64,000 nucleotides of DNA from Desertibaculum subflavum (GTDB taxonomy: Bacteria > Pseudomonadota > Alphaproteobacteria > Ferrovibrionales > Ferrovibrionaceae), in assembly GCA_003576705.1 (NCBI GenBank), contig QOZS01000011.1, forward strand, positions 57,511 through 121,510. Reading direction: 5' to 3'. Below the pieces are notes generated by a model that saw only the letters and a list, made by a program, of their open reading frames with translations, did not search any database and was not told where the DNA came from. Below are positions 37,863 through 47,600 of the stretch, piece after piece. How positions within the stretch are numbered: the first letter of the stretch is position 1; the number at the start of each line of letters is the position of its first letter. A program made the position numbers and the translations under genes.

Positions 37863-39539
37863 TCAGCCCGCCTTCCCCCAGAGGCCAAGCGCCCGCAGCA
37901 GGCGGAACAGCCCGAGGCCGCGCAGGAAGCGGGCGATGCGGTTGTTGGCGATGCCGGCCATCTGCACTTCCAGATGCACCAGGCGCTGGTGCACCAGGCC
38001 GACCTGATGCTGCGACCGCTCGGCGATCTCGTTGACGCGGTCGACCCGCCGGCGCAACTCTTTCAGCTCGGCGGCGATGCGGTCGAGCCGCACCGTGACC
38101 TCGACATCCTCGCCGGCCGGCGGATTCGCGGGCGGGGCGGCATCGCCCTGGCGCGTCGCGGCCCTGGCCGCGAGCCCCTCCTTCGTCTCGGCCCACAGCA
38201 CCTCGGGCCGGGTCAGCCAGCCAGGATCGGACGGATCGATCGGCGGATGCGCGCGCGGCATTGCCACCCAACGGCCGTCCCACTCGACCACCTCCATCGC
38301 GGCGGCAGCCCCGAACAGATCGCGCGCGAACCGCTCCTCCGCCGTCACCGCGGCGATGGCGTCGTTCACGCTGGCGAAGCGACGGATGCGCGGATCGAGC
38401 AATGACGGCGCCGCGAACAGATTGTCGACCGCGAGATAGCGTGGCACCGCGTAGATCGCGGTGCCGACCGCCATCAGGTCGCATTCGCCGGCCTCGCCCA
38501 CCAGCTTGGGCGGGCCGTGGTCGCGCTTGAACAGGGAAAAGTTCGGCGAGCGCGCCACCGCCGCTTGGGTCAGGCTCCCGGCATAGGCCGGATCGATCAG
38601 ATGTTCGAGCCGCCGCGCCGCGTCCGGCTCCGCGCCGGTGCGTTCCAGCCGGATCGCCTCGTTCTCCTTCAGTGGCATGATCCGGCGCGAGCGCTTCACC
38701 GCCAGCGCCGTGCTCGACATGTTGCGGCCGTCATTCGGCCCGATGTAGTTGAAGTCGCCATCGGTGCCCGGATGCCAGGCGTGATAGATGAAATGGCTGT
38801 CGTGCCAGGTCTCGCGCCGGCCGAAATTGGCCAGCCGGAACGTCAGTTCGTATGGGCCGCAGACATGGCCGACATAGTCGAGGCTCTCGTCGGCGCCGCC
38901 GACGGCGATCAGGTCCGCCCGCCAGGCGCACATGCAGGCGCCGTAATTGCGCGTGTGCAGCGGGTCGATGCTGTCGGCGACACCGGTGGTCCGGTCGCCC
39001 AGCCAGTTGGCCGCGCCGTCGCCGCGCATCTCCGCGAAGGACGGATAGTTGAACGGGTAGAAGTCGCGCCGGATGTTCCGCACCTGGTCGATATGCAGCA
39101 CGATGCCGGGATCAGCGGCGAAGCTCGCGCGCACGGTACGGATGAAGGACGGCTCGAACATCGCGTCGGAATCGCAGATCACCACGATCTCGCCGCGCGC
39201 CCGCGCGATGCCGACGTTGTACATCAGGTGCTTGTGATAGTAGAGGTCCGCGCCCATCCCCAGCACGATCCAGAGGTCGAGCGGCGGCGGCTTGCCGGCC
39301 TTGGCGGCGGCGTCGAGGCGGCGGTCGATCTCGGCCACGCGGCGGTCGTAATACTCGATCCAGATGATCTCGTAATCGGTGCGCGGCACATCCTGCGCCG
39401 CGAGGTAGTCGAGCGCGTGGAAGCTCTCGCGGCAATTCCAGTCGAGCAGGATCAGGCTGACCTTCGGCGTCGCGGACGTCGGATTCTGGAACAGCGTCCG
39501 CATGGGCGCCGCGGCGTCGATCGGCATCGCGGCGGTCAT
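37863..39539 (-). CDS. Large glycosyltransferase with C-terminal coiled coil
   Basis: A 558-residue protein. The N-terminal GT-A domain has KVSLILLDWNCRESFHALDYL and YNVGIARARGEIVVICDSDAMFEPSFI with a DSD metal motif. Its ADESLDYVGHVCGPYELTFRL region lies near residue 230. A middle region (about 290-460) is unique. The last ~90 residues contain a heptad-like segment (ELKELRRRVDRVNEIAERSQ, VHQRLVHLEVQMAGI) and a short hydrophobic amphipathic end (LGLFRLLRALGL). This recalls a membrane- or partner-tethering tail. Its ATG overlaps the sulfotransferase stop by 4 bp. It probably builds the glycan that the operon sulfates. Confidence 0.82.
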   Translation of the reverse strand: MTAAMPIDAAAPMRTLFQNPTSATPKVSLILLDWNCRESFHALDYLAAQDVPRTDYEIIWIEYYDRRVAEIDRRLDAAAKAGKPPPLDLWIVLGMGADLYYHKHLMYNVGIARARGEIVVICDSDAMFEPSFIRTVRASFAADPGIVLHIDQVRNIRRDFYPFNYPSFAEMRGDGAANWLGDRTTGVADSIDPLHTRNYGACMCAWRADLIAVGGADESLDYVGHVCGPYELTFRLANFGRRETWHDSHFIYHAWHPGTDGDFNYIGPNDGRNMSSTALAVKRSRRIMPLKENEAIRLERTGAEPDAARRLEHLIDPAYAGSLTQAAVARSPNFSLFKRDHGPPKLVGEAGECDLMAVGTAIYAVPRYLAVDNLFAAPSLLDPRIRRFASVNDAIAAVTAEERFARDLFGAAAAMEVVEWDGRWVAMPRAHPPIDPSDPGWLTRPEVLWAETKEGLAARAATRQGDAAPPANPPAGEDVEVTVRLDRIAAELKELRRRVDRVNEIAERSQHQVGLVHQRLVHLEVQMAGIANNRIARFLRGLGLFRLLRALGLWGKAG

Positions 39540-40885
39540 GCCTGCGAGCCTCGCCGTGCCAAGGCGCGCGCCGCATTTCGCCAGGGATGCCGTACCCAGC
39601 CGAGCGCCCGCTCCACCCGCGCAATGCGGGCCAGCGCCGGCGCCAGCATGATGGATTGCTGCAGCACGTCCATGCGGTGCGCATTCGGCAGCGCCGCGAG
39701 CTCGGCCGCGCTCATCGCGGTGAGATCGACTTCGCCGAGCACTGCCGGCACGCCGTAATAGCGGCGGCGATAGCGGACCAGACTGTGATCGAGGAAGTTC
39801 GGCTGCACCAGGATCGGCGTGTCGTCGAAATCGATCTCCGCCAGCCGCAGCGGGCGCCGCCGCCACACCTCGGCGTCGCGCGGGCGCAAGTCCCCGGGGA
39901 CATAGCCGAAGGCCTCCATCGCCGCCTTCACCTCGGCCGCCACGCGTGCCCAGCGCTCGCCCACGAACTTCTGCCGATGCGCGCCGATCTGCCCTTCGCG
40001 AAACGTCGGGCTCGACCGGTCGAACAACGAGGCCGCGATCGCCGCCGGCGCGCCCAGCACGCCAAGCCTGATCTGGATCGACCAGATCAGCGCCTGCTGC
40101 GCGGCATCATCGCCGCCGCCGGCCGCGCCGACGACATCCTCGAAGGGAACCGGGATCACATTGGGCAGAGCGAGCCACGGCGAGAAGGCGCGGGTGCGCT
40201 CGGCGAAGCGTCCAAGCAGCACGTCGTCGTCCAGCAGCTTCTCGATCCGCTCGTCGAATTCCAACCCGGCGAACCAGCCCGCCATGGAGCCGTTCTCCGG
40301 CGCGCTGCAATAGGCGGCCTCGGCGATCAGGATATCGAGCGGGTGGCGGAAGATGAACAGCGCCGGCGTGCGCATGAAAGGATGCGCGCGGTTCCCGAAC
40401 GGCGCGCGCCGTACCGTGTCGACGAAGAAGTCGCGCGGCACGGTGTGCGAGTTCGAGTACTCGACGCAGTACCAATGCCCCGGCGTCGGATCGTCGGGAC
40501 AGACGATGCCGGGCTTGAAGCCGAGCGCCGGGGCGAGGCGGTAGAGCAGATGCGTGCCCGATTTCGGGATCGAGATCAGGAAGACCGGACGGTCGAGCCC
40601 GTGTCCGCTGAGCTTCGGGATGACCACGAGGCCCGCATCCCTATCCAGCTCGCCGAGCAGCGCCGCCTCCAGAGCCGCAATCGAGCCGTGGGTGAGGCAG
40701 AGAATATCGGCCTCGCGCGGCGTCGCGGCCGAGACGCCCGGCAGCAGATCGCGGATCGCCGCGGCGAACGCGTCGTCCGGCAGCACAGCGAGGCGGCACG
40801 GCGCATCGCGCGTCGCGACGCGGATGGCGGCGGCGAAGGCCGCTGGCGCCCGCTCCACCGCGTCAAGTCGCAACGGCACCATCAT
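39536..40885 (-). CDS. Sulfotransferase
   Basis: PAPS-dependent sulfotransferase fold, 449 residues. The 5'-phosphosulfate loop is FLISIPKSGTHLLYRL near residue 103, and the 3'-phosphate region is LFIFRHPLDILIAEAAY with Arg-His-Pro. FREGQIGAHRQKF near residue 290 corresponds to the late PAPS-binding RxGxxG motif. About 95 residues precede the domain, and a C-terminal extension of about 120 residues (after about residue 330) follows it. It lies 2 bp after the preceding sulfotransferase and overlaps the next glycosyltransferase by 4 bp. The acceptor is probably a glycan or glycolipid made by neighbours. Confidence 0.85.
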   Translation of the reverse strand: MMVPLRLDAVERAPAAFAAAIRVATRDAPCRLAVLPDDAFAAAIRDLLPGVSAATPREADILCLTHGSIAALEAALLGELDRDAGLVVIPKLSGHGLDRPVFLISIPKSGTHLLYRLAPALGFKPGIVCPDDPTPGHWYCVEYSNSHTVPRDFFVDTVRRAPFGNRAHPFMRTPALFIFRHPLDILIAEAAYCSAPENGSMAGWFAGLEFDERIEKLLDDDVLLGRFAERTRAFSPWLALPNVIPVPFEDVVGAAGGGDDAAQQALIWSIQIRLGVLGAPAAIAASLFDRSSPTFREGQIGAHRQKFVGERWARVAAEVKAAMEAFGYVPGDLRPRDAEVWRRRPLRLAEIDFDDTPILVQPNFLDHSLVRYRRRYYGVPAVLGEVDLTAMSAAELAALPNAHRMDVLQQSIMLAPALARIARVERALGWVRHPWRNAARALARRGSQA

Positions 40886-40887
40886 CG

Positions 40888-42483
40888 CTAGATCGTCTCC
40901 ACCCCGTCCCCCAGCAGCGTTTCGAGGGCCCGCGGGCCGTCGAGGACAACGACGCCCGGCCGACTGGTCGGGTCCTCGCGCTCCAGATCGATCGGACCCA
41001 GGGCCTGCGGCAGGCGGAACACCTTGCCGCGATAGGCGACGAAGTTGTAGCCGTCCCGGCTGCCGACGAGCAATGGCGGCCGCTGATCCGGCGCCCGCAC
41101 CCCATCGGCCGTTTCGGCACTTTCGGCAATCAGCGCCTGTGCCGCCGCGAAGGCCGCGTCATAGCGCTTCGGCAGATGAGGGCGCAGCGACGCCGCGTGG
41201 CGTCGCCGCAGCCCTTGCAGCGATGCCTCTGCCTCGGCGCGCGACCCAAGGGCACGCCCGATCAGGTCGTCCAGCAGCCGGTTGAGCCGGGCGGCCGCGG
41301 CCTCGGCCGCATCCGCGATGGCGGCCTCGAGCCGCGCATCGTTCAAGGTGGAACGCTCGATGCGCGTCTCGGCCCGCCACACCTGGCTGCGGAAGTCAAA
41401 AGATCTCGGATCCAGGTTCGATTTGTTGAAGGCGAAGCCCAGCACTTCGTCGCTTGCCGCGGGGCGATGGACTTGGCCGCGACGGATCAACTCATCCAGT
41501 TGCCGTTGGAACGGGGAATAAGCGGCTGGCTCGCCCGGTTCGAACCGCGGATAGCCAAAAGCTTCCGCCATCGCCTCCAGACCCATCGCGCGCATCCATT
41601 CGATGTGGTGATGGGTGAGAAGGTTGGCCTCCGTCCTGCCGATTCTCTCCCGGTCGCGCCGCCCGGCGCCGAGCCCCCCGCCCGGGGCGCGGTGCTCCAG
41701 ATTTCTCCCCGCATGCGCCGCGATCTTGTCGGCGGCCGGCAAACCCGCCGCCCTCGCCAGTCCCTCGATCGTGTCGGTCGGCGCCCGGAGCAGATCCTCC
41801 CAGCGCATGACCGCATACCGATGGCGCACCGGTAGAAACGCGCGAAGGTAGTCGACATAGAACCGGGCGATGCCCTCAAAGAATCGTCGATCGGAAAGCT
41901 TGTAGAGCGCGATGTCATCGCGCAGCGCGTTCTGATCGGTGGCGGGCGGCATGAAGCGGTCGATGTACTCCAGCACCATCTCATTGAGCGAGAAGCAAGA
42001 GTTCACGATCTCGGCGGGACTGCGCAGCGACGCATAGAGCACGTGGTCGCCGAACGAGGGACAATCGGCCCACCAATCCGGATTGCCGTGGGCATGCGCG
42101 ATCGGCTCGCATCGCAGCAGCGCCAGCGGGTGGGACACGACGAGCAGGATCTCGCCGCGGCCGCGGATGCCGATGTATTTGCGATAGCAGATCCGGCCGG
42201 GCCGGCCCCAGTCGACATAGCGCGGCCCGCCGGTGAGACGGCGAAAGCCCGCGCCGTAGATCAGGTCTTGTTCCAGGCCATGATCGGCGACCGTGCCCGC
42301 AACGGATTCGCCCACATGGTCGCCCAGCTGCGCCACGAATAGCGCCAACAGGGCCTCGCGCAGGTCGTCTCTCGCCGCGCCGAACGGGCTGATATGCATC
42401 AGCACGTCGCAGAGCACGTCAAACCCGCTGCGCGGCGGCCCGATCGCCAGGGGTCGGAAGGGGATTCCCCCGCTGCGCTTCAT
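40888..42483 (-). CDS. Sulfotransferase-like protein (divergent)
   Basis: A 531-residue protein with a diverged sulfotransferase layout: LAIGPPRSGFDVLCDVL as P-loop-like 5'-phosphosulfate motif at the N-terminus. LYASLRSPAEIVNSCFSLNE supplies the Arg-Ser 3'-phosphate region, and RYAVMRWEDLLRAPTDTI the later conserved helix. The C-terminal ~150 residues are helical and Arg/Ala-rich (ALGSRAEAEASLQGLRRRH) with a small beta end (GYNFVAYRGKVFRLPQALG). That end resembles the C-terminal segment of the next sulfotransferase (DDTPILVQPNFLDHSL). It lies 16 bp after cysNC. Family is fairly clear; substrate unknown. Confidence 0.75.
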   Translation of the reverse strand: MKRSGGIPFRPLAIGPPRSGFDVLCDVLMHISPFGAARDDLREALLALFVAQLGDHVGESVAGTVADHGLEQDLIYGAGFRRLTGGPRYVDWGRPGRICYRKYIGIRGRGEILLVVSHPLALLRCEPIAHAHGNPDWWADCPSFGDHVLYASLRSPAEIVNSCFSLNEMVLEYIDRFMPPATDQNALRDDIALYKLSDRRFFEGIARFYVDYLRAFLPVRHRYAVMRWEDLLRAPTDTIEGLARAAGLPAADKIAAHAGRNLEHRAPGGGLGAGRRDRERIGRTEANLLTHHHIEWMRAMGLEAMAEAFGYPRFEPGEPAAYSPFQRQLDELIRRGQVHRPAASDEVLGFAFNKSNLDPRSFDFRSQVWRAETRIERSTLNDARLEAAIADAAEAAAARLNRLLDDLIGRALGSRAEAEASLQGLRRRHAASLRPHLPKRYDAAFAAAQALIAESAETADGVRAPDQRPPLLVGSRDGYNFVAYRGKVFRLPQALGPIDLEREDPTSRPGVVVLDGPRALETLLGDGVETI

Positions 42484-42499
42484 GGCACGCCGGCGACCT

Positions 42500-44356
42500 T
42501 CAACCCGCCGCCAGGCGTGTGCGATCGACGATATAGCGCACGAGTTCGTCGACCGATGCCTCGACCGGTTGCGTCCCCGTGTCGATTGTCAGCTCCGGCG
42601 CCGCCGGCGCCTCGTAGGGCGCCGAGATGCCGGTGAAATCGGCAAGCTCGCCGGCGCGGGCGCGGCGATAGAGGCCTTTCGGATCGCGCCGCTCGCAGGT
42701 CTCGATATTGGCCGCCACATGCACCTCGTGGAACAGGCCCGGACAGACGCGGCGCGCGCGGTCGCGGTCCGCCCGATAGGGCGAGATGAAGGCGGTGATC
42801 ACCACGGTTCCCGCATCGGCGAACAGGCCGGCGACCTCGCCGACCCGGCGGATATTCTCCGCCCGGTCGCTCGCACCGAAGCCGAGATCGGCATTCAGGC
42901 CGCGGCGCACGTTGTCGCCGTCGAGCACATAGACGCTGTAGCCCCGCGCGAACAGCTCGCGCTCGGCCTGCATGGCGAGGGTCGACTTGCCGGCGCCGGA
43001 GAGGCCAGTCAGCCAGATCACTGCGCCACGATGGCCGTTGCGCGCCGCCCGCGCCTCGACGGTCAGCAGATGCTCGACCGTGAACAGGCTCGTCGCGCCG
43101 CCGTGTCGTCCCGCATCACTCACGATGACGCCGCCACCGACTGTGTCATAGCCATCGATCAGGGCGCAGCGCGCCATCGCCGGGTCGCGTTCGACCGGAT
43201 CGAACGCCAGCAGGCCGCGGGCACGCAGCCGCACCACCGCCGTCTCATCGCGGCCCACCATCTCGGCGGGCGCTGCAGCCAGCGTCTCGTTGTCGATCAC
43301 GCTCTCGATCGCCTCGACGGTGACGACCAGCTCGCTGGTCGCGCGGCGCAGCTTGAGCAACTGGCCGAGGCGAAGCGGCGCCTCCGCCAGCCAGAACAGG
43401 CGCAGGCGGAACTGGCTCGCCAGGTCGGGCGGATGCGCCGTGTCGCTGGCGATGTCGCCGCGCTCGACGAAGATCGGCCGGTCGAGGGTGATGCCGACCG
43501 ATTGGCCCGCGACCGCCTCGGCGGGCGGCGGATCGGCACCCCAGGACTCGATGCTCGCCACCTGCGCCCGGCGCCCCGAGGGCGAGAACAGCAATTCGTC
43601 ACCGATGCGCAGCAGGCCGGATTCGATGCGGCCGACGAGGACGCGTTTGTCGCCCAGTTTGTAGACGTCCTGCACCGGCAATCGGAGCGGACGCGTCGTC
43701 GCCGGCACCGGCGGCGCCAGCCGGTCCAGCGCTTCGACCAGCAGCTCGCCGCCGTACCAAGGCATCGATTGCGAAGGCGTCGCCAGGTTCTCCCCCTCAC
43801 GCGCCACCACCGGAACGATCGCGACGGGCCGGATGCCGAGGCGCTCGAGATGGCGGCCGGCCTGTTCCGCGACGGCGCGGAAGCGGTCCGGATCGCGGCC
43901 GACCAGATCCATCTTGTTCACCGCCACGACCACCTGGGCGATGCCAAGCAGATGCAGCAGATAGGCGTGCCGCCGGGTCTGCTCGCGCAGGCCCTCGGCG
44001 GCGTCGACCATCAGCACCGCCGCATCGGCCGCGGCGGCGCCGCTGATCGTGTTGCGCAGGAACTCGCGATGCCCCGGCGCATCGACGATGACATAGTCGC
44101 GCCGCGCAGTGTGGAAGCGGATCTCGGTGACGTCGATGGTCACCGCCTGGTCCCGCTCGGCCTGGAAGGCGTCGAGCACGAAGGACCATTCGAGCGGCAT
44201 GCCGCGGCGGGCGCTGACCGCGCGGATCTCGTCGAGCTTGCCCTCCGGCAGGCTGCCGGTGTCGTGCAGCAGGCGGCCTATCAGGGTCGACTTGCCGTGA
44301 TCGACGTGGCCGACGAAGACGAGGCGCAGTGGCGGGCGCGCGACGGGGTCGGACAT
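42500..44356 (-). CDS. cysNC: Bifunctional sulfate adenylyltransferase subunit 1/adenylylsulfate kinase (CysNC, NodQ-like)
   Basis: Makes PAPS with CysD: the N-terminal GTPase half drives APS formation and the C-terminal kinase phosphorylates APS. The 618 residues show G1 [20 protein letters not shown]3 [11 protein letters not shown] and G4 NKMDLV. From about residue 450 the APS kinase has P-loop [26 protein letters not shown] and [13 protein letters not shown]. The fusion is the same as in rhizobial NodQ. The start is ATG at 44356, 1 nt after the cysD stop. No assimilatory reductase genes (cysH, cysI) are near, so its PAPS is probably for the linked sulfotransferases. Confidence 0.95.
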   Translation of the reverse strand: MSDPVARPPLRLVFVGHVDHGKSTLIGRLLHDTGSLPEGKLDEIRAVSARRGMPLEWSFVLDAFQAERDQAVTIDVTEIRFHTARRDYVIVDAPGHREFLRNTISGAAAADAAVLMVDAAEGLREQTRRHAYLLHLLGIAQVVVAVNKMDLVGRDPDRFRAVAEQAGRHLERLGIRPVAIVPVVAREGENLATPSQSMPWYGGELLVEALDRLAPPVPATTRPLRLPVQDVYKLGDKRVLVGRIESGLLRIGDELLFSPSGRRAQVASIESWGADPPPAEAVAGQSVGITLDRPIFVERGDIASDTAHPPDLASQFRLRLFWLAEAPLRLGQLLKLRRATSELVVTVEAIESVIDNETLAAAPAEMVGRDETAVVRLRARGLLAFDPVERDPAMARCALIDGYDTVGGGVIVSDAGRHGGATSLFTVEHLLTVEARAARNGHRGAVIWLTGLSGAGKSTLAMQAERELFARGYSVYVLDGDNVRRGLNADLGFGASDRAENIRRVGEVAGLFADAGTVVITAFISPYRADRDRARRVCPGLFHEVHVAANIETCERRDPKGLYRRARAGELADFTGISAPYEAPAAPELTIDTGTQPVEASVDELVRYIVDRTRLAAG

Positions 44357-44357
44357 G

Positions 44358-45155
44358 TCACATGTAACCGTCGGCGCGCAGCCGCTCGAAAGCGTCCTCG
44401 GCCTCGTGATCCATGGCGCGACCGGCCCGCTCCGGCACGCGCGTCGCCTCCAGCTCGGCGATGATCTCGTCGATGGTCGCGGCGGTGCTGGCGATCGGAT
44501 GGGTGATGTTGCGCTCGCCGAGGGAGCGATAGCGCCGGCCGTCGCGTGCCAGGTAAGGCGGCACGACGGGGATGCCCTCGCGCCTGGTGTAGCGCCAGAT
44601 GTCGAGCTCGGACCAGTCGAGCAGCGGATGGATACGCAGATGCGCAGCCTCCGGCACCTCGGTCTTGTACTGGTCCCAGAATTCGGGCGGCTGGTCGCGG
44701 AAGGCCCAGCCGCCCTCCGGGCCGCGCGGCGAGAAGACACGCTCCTTCGCGCGTACCGCCTGTTCGTCGCGGCGGATGCCAAGCAGGACGCCGCGATAAC
44801 CCTCGCGGCCGATCAGGCTCCTGAGGCCCGCGGTCTTGCGGGCGGCGGCGCGTGCAGCGGGCGGCAGGGCCGGGTCGACTGCCCCCTCTGGCGGGCAGGC
44901 CTCGATGCGGAGGTCGAGCGACCACGCATCGGCCGCCGAGTCGCGGAAGCGGTAGACCTCGTCCAGCTCCATCCCGGTATCCAGCTGCACCACCGGAAAC
45001 GGCACACGGCCGAAGAACGCCTTGCGGCACATCCAGAGCAGCGCGTTCGAATCCTTGCCGACCGACCACAGCAGGGCGAGCGGCGCGACTCGGCAGAACG
45101 CCTCGCGCAGGATGTAGATCGTGCGGCCTTCCAGCGCATCGAGATGGTCAAGCAT
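44358..45155 (-). CDS. cysD: Sulfate adenylyltransferase subunit 2 CysD (NodP-like)
   Basis: ATP sulfurylase catalytic subunit of the PAPS reductase/N-type ATP pyrophosphatase fold, 265 residues. The PP-loop is [20 protein letters not shown], followed by [43 protein letters not shown] and [21 protein letters not shown] are the other family blocks. It is shorter than E. coli CysD (about 300) and somewhat divergent, as in polysaccharide-linked copies. It is preceded by a sulfotransferase gene (48 bp) and runs into cysNC (1 nt). Confidence 0.92.
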   Translation of the reverse strand: MLDHLDALEGRTIYILREAFCRVAPLALLWSVGKDSNALLWMCRKAFFGRVPFPVVQLDTGMELDEVYRFRDSAADAWSLDLRIEACPPEGAVDPALPPAARAAARKTAGLRSLIGREGYRGVLLGIRRDEQAVRAKERVFSPRGPEGGWAFRDQPPEFWDQYKTEVPEAAHLRIHPLLDWSELDIWRYTRREGIPVVPPYLARDGRRYRSLGERNITHPIASTAATIDEIIAELEATRVPERAGRAMDHEAEDAFERLRADGYM

Positions 45156-45203
45156 GGTCGCCCACCATGGCTGGCTGGCGGCCGCTTGGGCAAATGTTCC
45201 CGA

Positions 45204-46565
45204 TCACCGGCCCCGCCCTTCTCCGCTCACCGGCATCGATGTCGCACTCTCTGTCAGCGCCGGCGCACTATGCTCCCCAGCTGTCTCGCCCCAGTAGCGG
45301 GCAACATCAATCCCGTATTTCCGCTGCAAGACCCGGTTGGATGCGGTGAATCGGCGGCGCAGGGCGACCTGCAATTCGGGCGCGAGCGGGTCGAAGCGCC
45401 AGTGCAGCCATTGGTCCAGGCGGTCGATCCGGTTGGCCAGCGCGCGGCGCCCCTGGCCTCCTGCGAGGGCATTCACGGCCGTCAGCAGGAGGACTCCGAC
45501 CCGCCCGAGTGCGGGATTTTCGCGCACGCTCGGCAGCCTCTGTTTCAGCCTGCCGCCAAGCTGATCGGCAAGCCGGCGCGCGAAGCCGTCAGGATCGGCA
45601 GCGAATTCCTCGAACAGCCAAACCCACACTCTCCGAAATCTCGTTTCGTAGAGAGCGAGCAAGTTCGTGTACTCGAAATGGCCGATATCCAGTCCCGGCA
45701 GCGGATCCGCTTCGATCGCCTCTGGCGTCCTTCGCCTCTCCTTCCGGTCCGCGACGGACTTCATGGCACGGTTCCATCCGCCGCGGAAACTCTGGAGGTA
45801 GAGCGACCGGAGGATCGCGACCTGCTCGCGCAAGGTCACGACGATCTCGGCCGTAGGAAAGACCTTCTGCAGGAACGACGCGGTCATTTCGAGAGAGTTC
45901 TCGCGAATCCAGAAGGTCGTCAGCGCCTCGTCGCTGACCAGCACCACGGGCTCGTCGAAGGTGGAAAGGTAGAATTGGAACTCGGCGCGGATCTCGTCGA
46001 CATGTTGCATCGGATCGACGCGAATCGCATCGCGCAACGCGGTTCCCAGGAAGTAGCTTTCCATGGGGACGAAATGGATGCCCTCGATCGCGGGAAACAC
46101 ATGCCGCTGAAGATAGGTCGTGCCGGTCTTGGCCAAACCCACATGCACGACGATGCGCAGACGCCGATCGCGCTCGGTTTGCAGCATTTCGAGAAGGCGG
46201 GCGAGGCTGGAAGCCCGAATCGGCTCCCCGCCTGCGGCCTCCGGCAGCGCGACGAACGCATCACCGCGGAAACAGATCGCGTGGTCGAATGCCTTGAATA
46301 GCGGCAGGTCCGGAAACGTTGCTTGCTTCCTGACCAACGCCTCCACTGCCGCCGCCACCGTCGCCTCGCCGGCTCCGGACGCTCTGGGATCGAATGCGCC
46401 CGTGCCCTGTCGATGCAGATGGACGCGGCCGTCCAGTTGGATGAGATCCCAATCCCGGATGTGGCCGATCGATCTCGGACCATGGTCGCGCCGCGCCAGC
46501 CAGTAGCGGTGCGACCGCATCGCCGGACCGACCGTGGCAAGCAGTGCGATGGGTTCCGTGGACAT
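45204..46565 (-). CDS. Sulfotransferase with N-terminal extension
   Basis: A 453-residue protein. About 135 N-terminal residues are of unknown type. The sulfotransferase core then opens with RIVVHVGLAKTGTTYLQRHVF (5'-phosphosulfate loop KTGTTY). The second motif is AEIVVTLREQVAILRSLYLQ. IGHFEYTNLLALYETRF and VWVWLFEEFAADPDGF match bacterial sulfotransferases acting on polysaccharides. It is the most upstream member of the sulfation operon and divergent from the DUF1194 gene across 138 bp, which should hold the operon promoter. Confidence 0.83.
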   Translation of the reverse strand: MSTEPIALLATVGPAMRSHRYWLARRDHGPRSIGHIRDWDLIQLDGRVHLHRQGTGAFDPRASGAGEATVAAAVEALVRKQATFPDLPLFKAFDHAICFRGDAFVALPEAAGGEPIRASSLARLLEMLQTERDRRLRIVVHVGLAKTGTTYLQRHVFPAIEGIHFVPMESYFLGTALRDAIRVDPMQHVDEIRAEFQFYLSTFDEPVVLVSDEALTTFWIRENSLEMTASFLQKVFPTAEIVVTLREQVAILRSLYLQSFRGGWNRAMKSVADRKERRRTPEAIEADPLPGLDIGHFEYTNLLALYETRFRRVWVWLFEEFAADPDGFARRLADQLGGRLKQRLPSVRENPALGRVGVLLLTAVNALAGGQGRRALANRIDRLDQWLHWRFDPLAPELQVALRRRFTASNRVLQRKYGIDVARYWGETAGEHSAPALTESATSMPVSGEGRGR

Positions 46566-46613
46566 GCCTGCCTATCCGCGCCGCCGGCAGGACGTCGCCC
46601 GGACATTGGGCAA

Positions 46614-46677
46614 GCGATATCCACCCGCTCGCACGCACATTCGGTCGACGCCCTTCCCTACTCTGGTAGGATATCGC
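46614..46677. promoter_or_regulatory. 9-bp inverted repeat in the divergent promoter region of the sulfation operon
   Basis: GCGATATCC at 46614-46622 and its reverse complement GGATATCGC at 46669-46677 lie 55 bp apart (start to start), one near each divergent start codon. It is a candidate shared operator, or a pair of sites that a looped regulator could bridge. It was found by eye only, and chance is possible. Confidence 0.35.
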
Positions 46678-46703
46678 CATCGGCGGCCGAGCGGGAGCAA
46701 ACG

Positions 46704-47594
46704 ATGCACCGTGTTCTGGCAGTTACTCTGGCCTTGCTGGCGGCCGCGATTCTCGTGGGCCGTTCCCCGGCCAGTGCAGCCGACCTGCCGGTCGACCTGG
46801 AGCTGGTGCTGGCGATCGACATTTCCGGCTCGATCGATGCGGACGAGGCCAAGCTGCAGCGCCAGGGCTATGTCGATGCGCTGCGCGATCCCGAGATCCA
46901 CAAGGCGATCAAGGCCGGCGTGATCGGCCGCATCGCCGTTACCTATTTCGAGTGGTCGAGCTTCGACCACAAGTCGATCGTCGCCGGCTGGACCTTGCTC
47001 GACGGACCGAAATCGGCGCTGGAGCTTGCCGCCTATCTCGCCGAGGTGCCGGTGCGCACCGGCATGCGCACCTCGATCACCGGCGCCATCCTGTTCGCCA
47101 TGCCGATGTTCGAGGGCAACGGCTTCGAGGGCACGCGCCGGGTGATCGACATCTCCGGCGACGGGCCGAACAACGATGGCGGCGACATCGCCGAGGCGCG
47201 GGACGACGCCGTCGCTCGCGGCATTGTGATCAACGGCCTGCCGATCATCAACGACCGGCCGAACCGGTTCGGCTTCCCGGTGCTGCAGGATCTCGACAAG
47301 TACTACGAGGCCTGCGTGATCGGCGGGCCCGGCGCCTTCGTGGTGGTGGCGCGCGACTTCGACAGTTTCGCCGCCGCGGTCAGGCGCAAGATGCTGCTGG
47401 AGATCGCCGGCATGCTGCCGCCGGTGCGGCACGCCCAAGCGTTGCCCGGGGCGATCACACCGGCGGCGGCGCGGAAGCCGCTGCGCCAGCTTGCTCAGAC
47501 GGCGCCACTGCAGGACCGGCCCGGCTATCCCGGCGGCTGCGATGTCGGCGAGCGGCAATCGCGCGACTTCTGGCGCCAACGCTACGGCCCGTAG
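46704..47594 (+). CDS. DUF1194 exported von Willebrand factor A-like protein
   Basis: A 296-residue protein with a signal peptide (about 1-25; core VTLALLAAAILVG, cleavage after ASA). The vWA-like domain begins VDLELVLAIDISGSIDADEA with a MIDAS DxSGS motif. MRTSITGAILFAMPMFEG supplies the conserved threonine, and RRVIDISGDGPNND the third MIDAS loop. The C-terminal part is Pro/Arg-rich. DUF1194 proteins are common in alphaproteobacteria, function unknown; a periplasmic adhesion or scaffolding role is plausible. Start ATG at 46704 follows GGGAGCAAACG. Confidence 0.88.
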   Translation: MHRVLAVTLALLAAAILVGRSPASAADLPVDLELVLAIDISGSIDADEAKLQRQGYVDALRDPEIHKAIKAGVIGRIAVTYFEWSSFDHKSIVAGWTLLDGPKSALELAAYLAEVPVRTGMRTSITGAILFAMPMFEGNGFEGTRRVIDISGDGPNNDGGDIAEARDDAVARGIVINGLPIINDRPNRFGFPVLQDLDKYYEACVIGGPGAFVVVARDFDSFAAAVRRKMLLEIAGMLPPVRHAQALPGAITPAAARKPLRQLAQTAPLQDRPGYPGGCDVGERQSRDFWRQRYGP

Positions 47595-47600
47595 GCGCCG

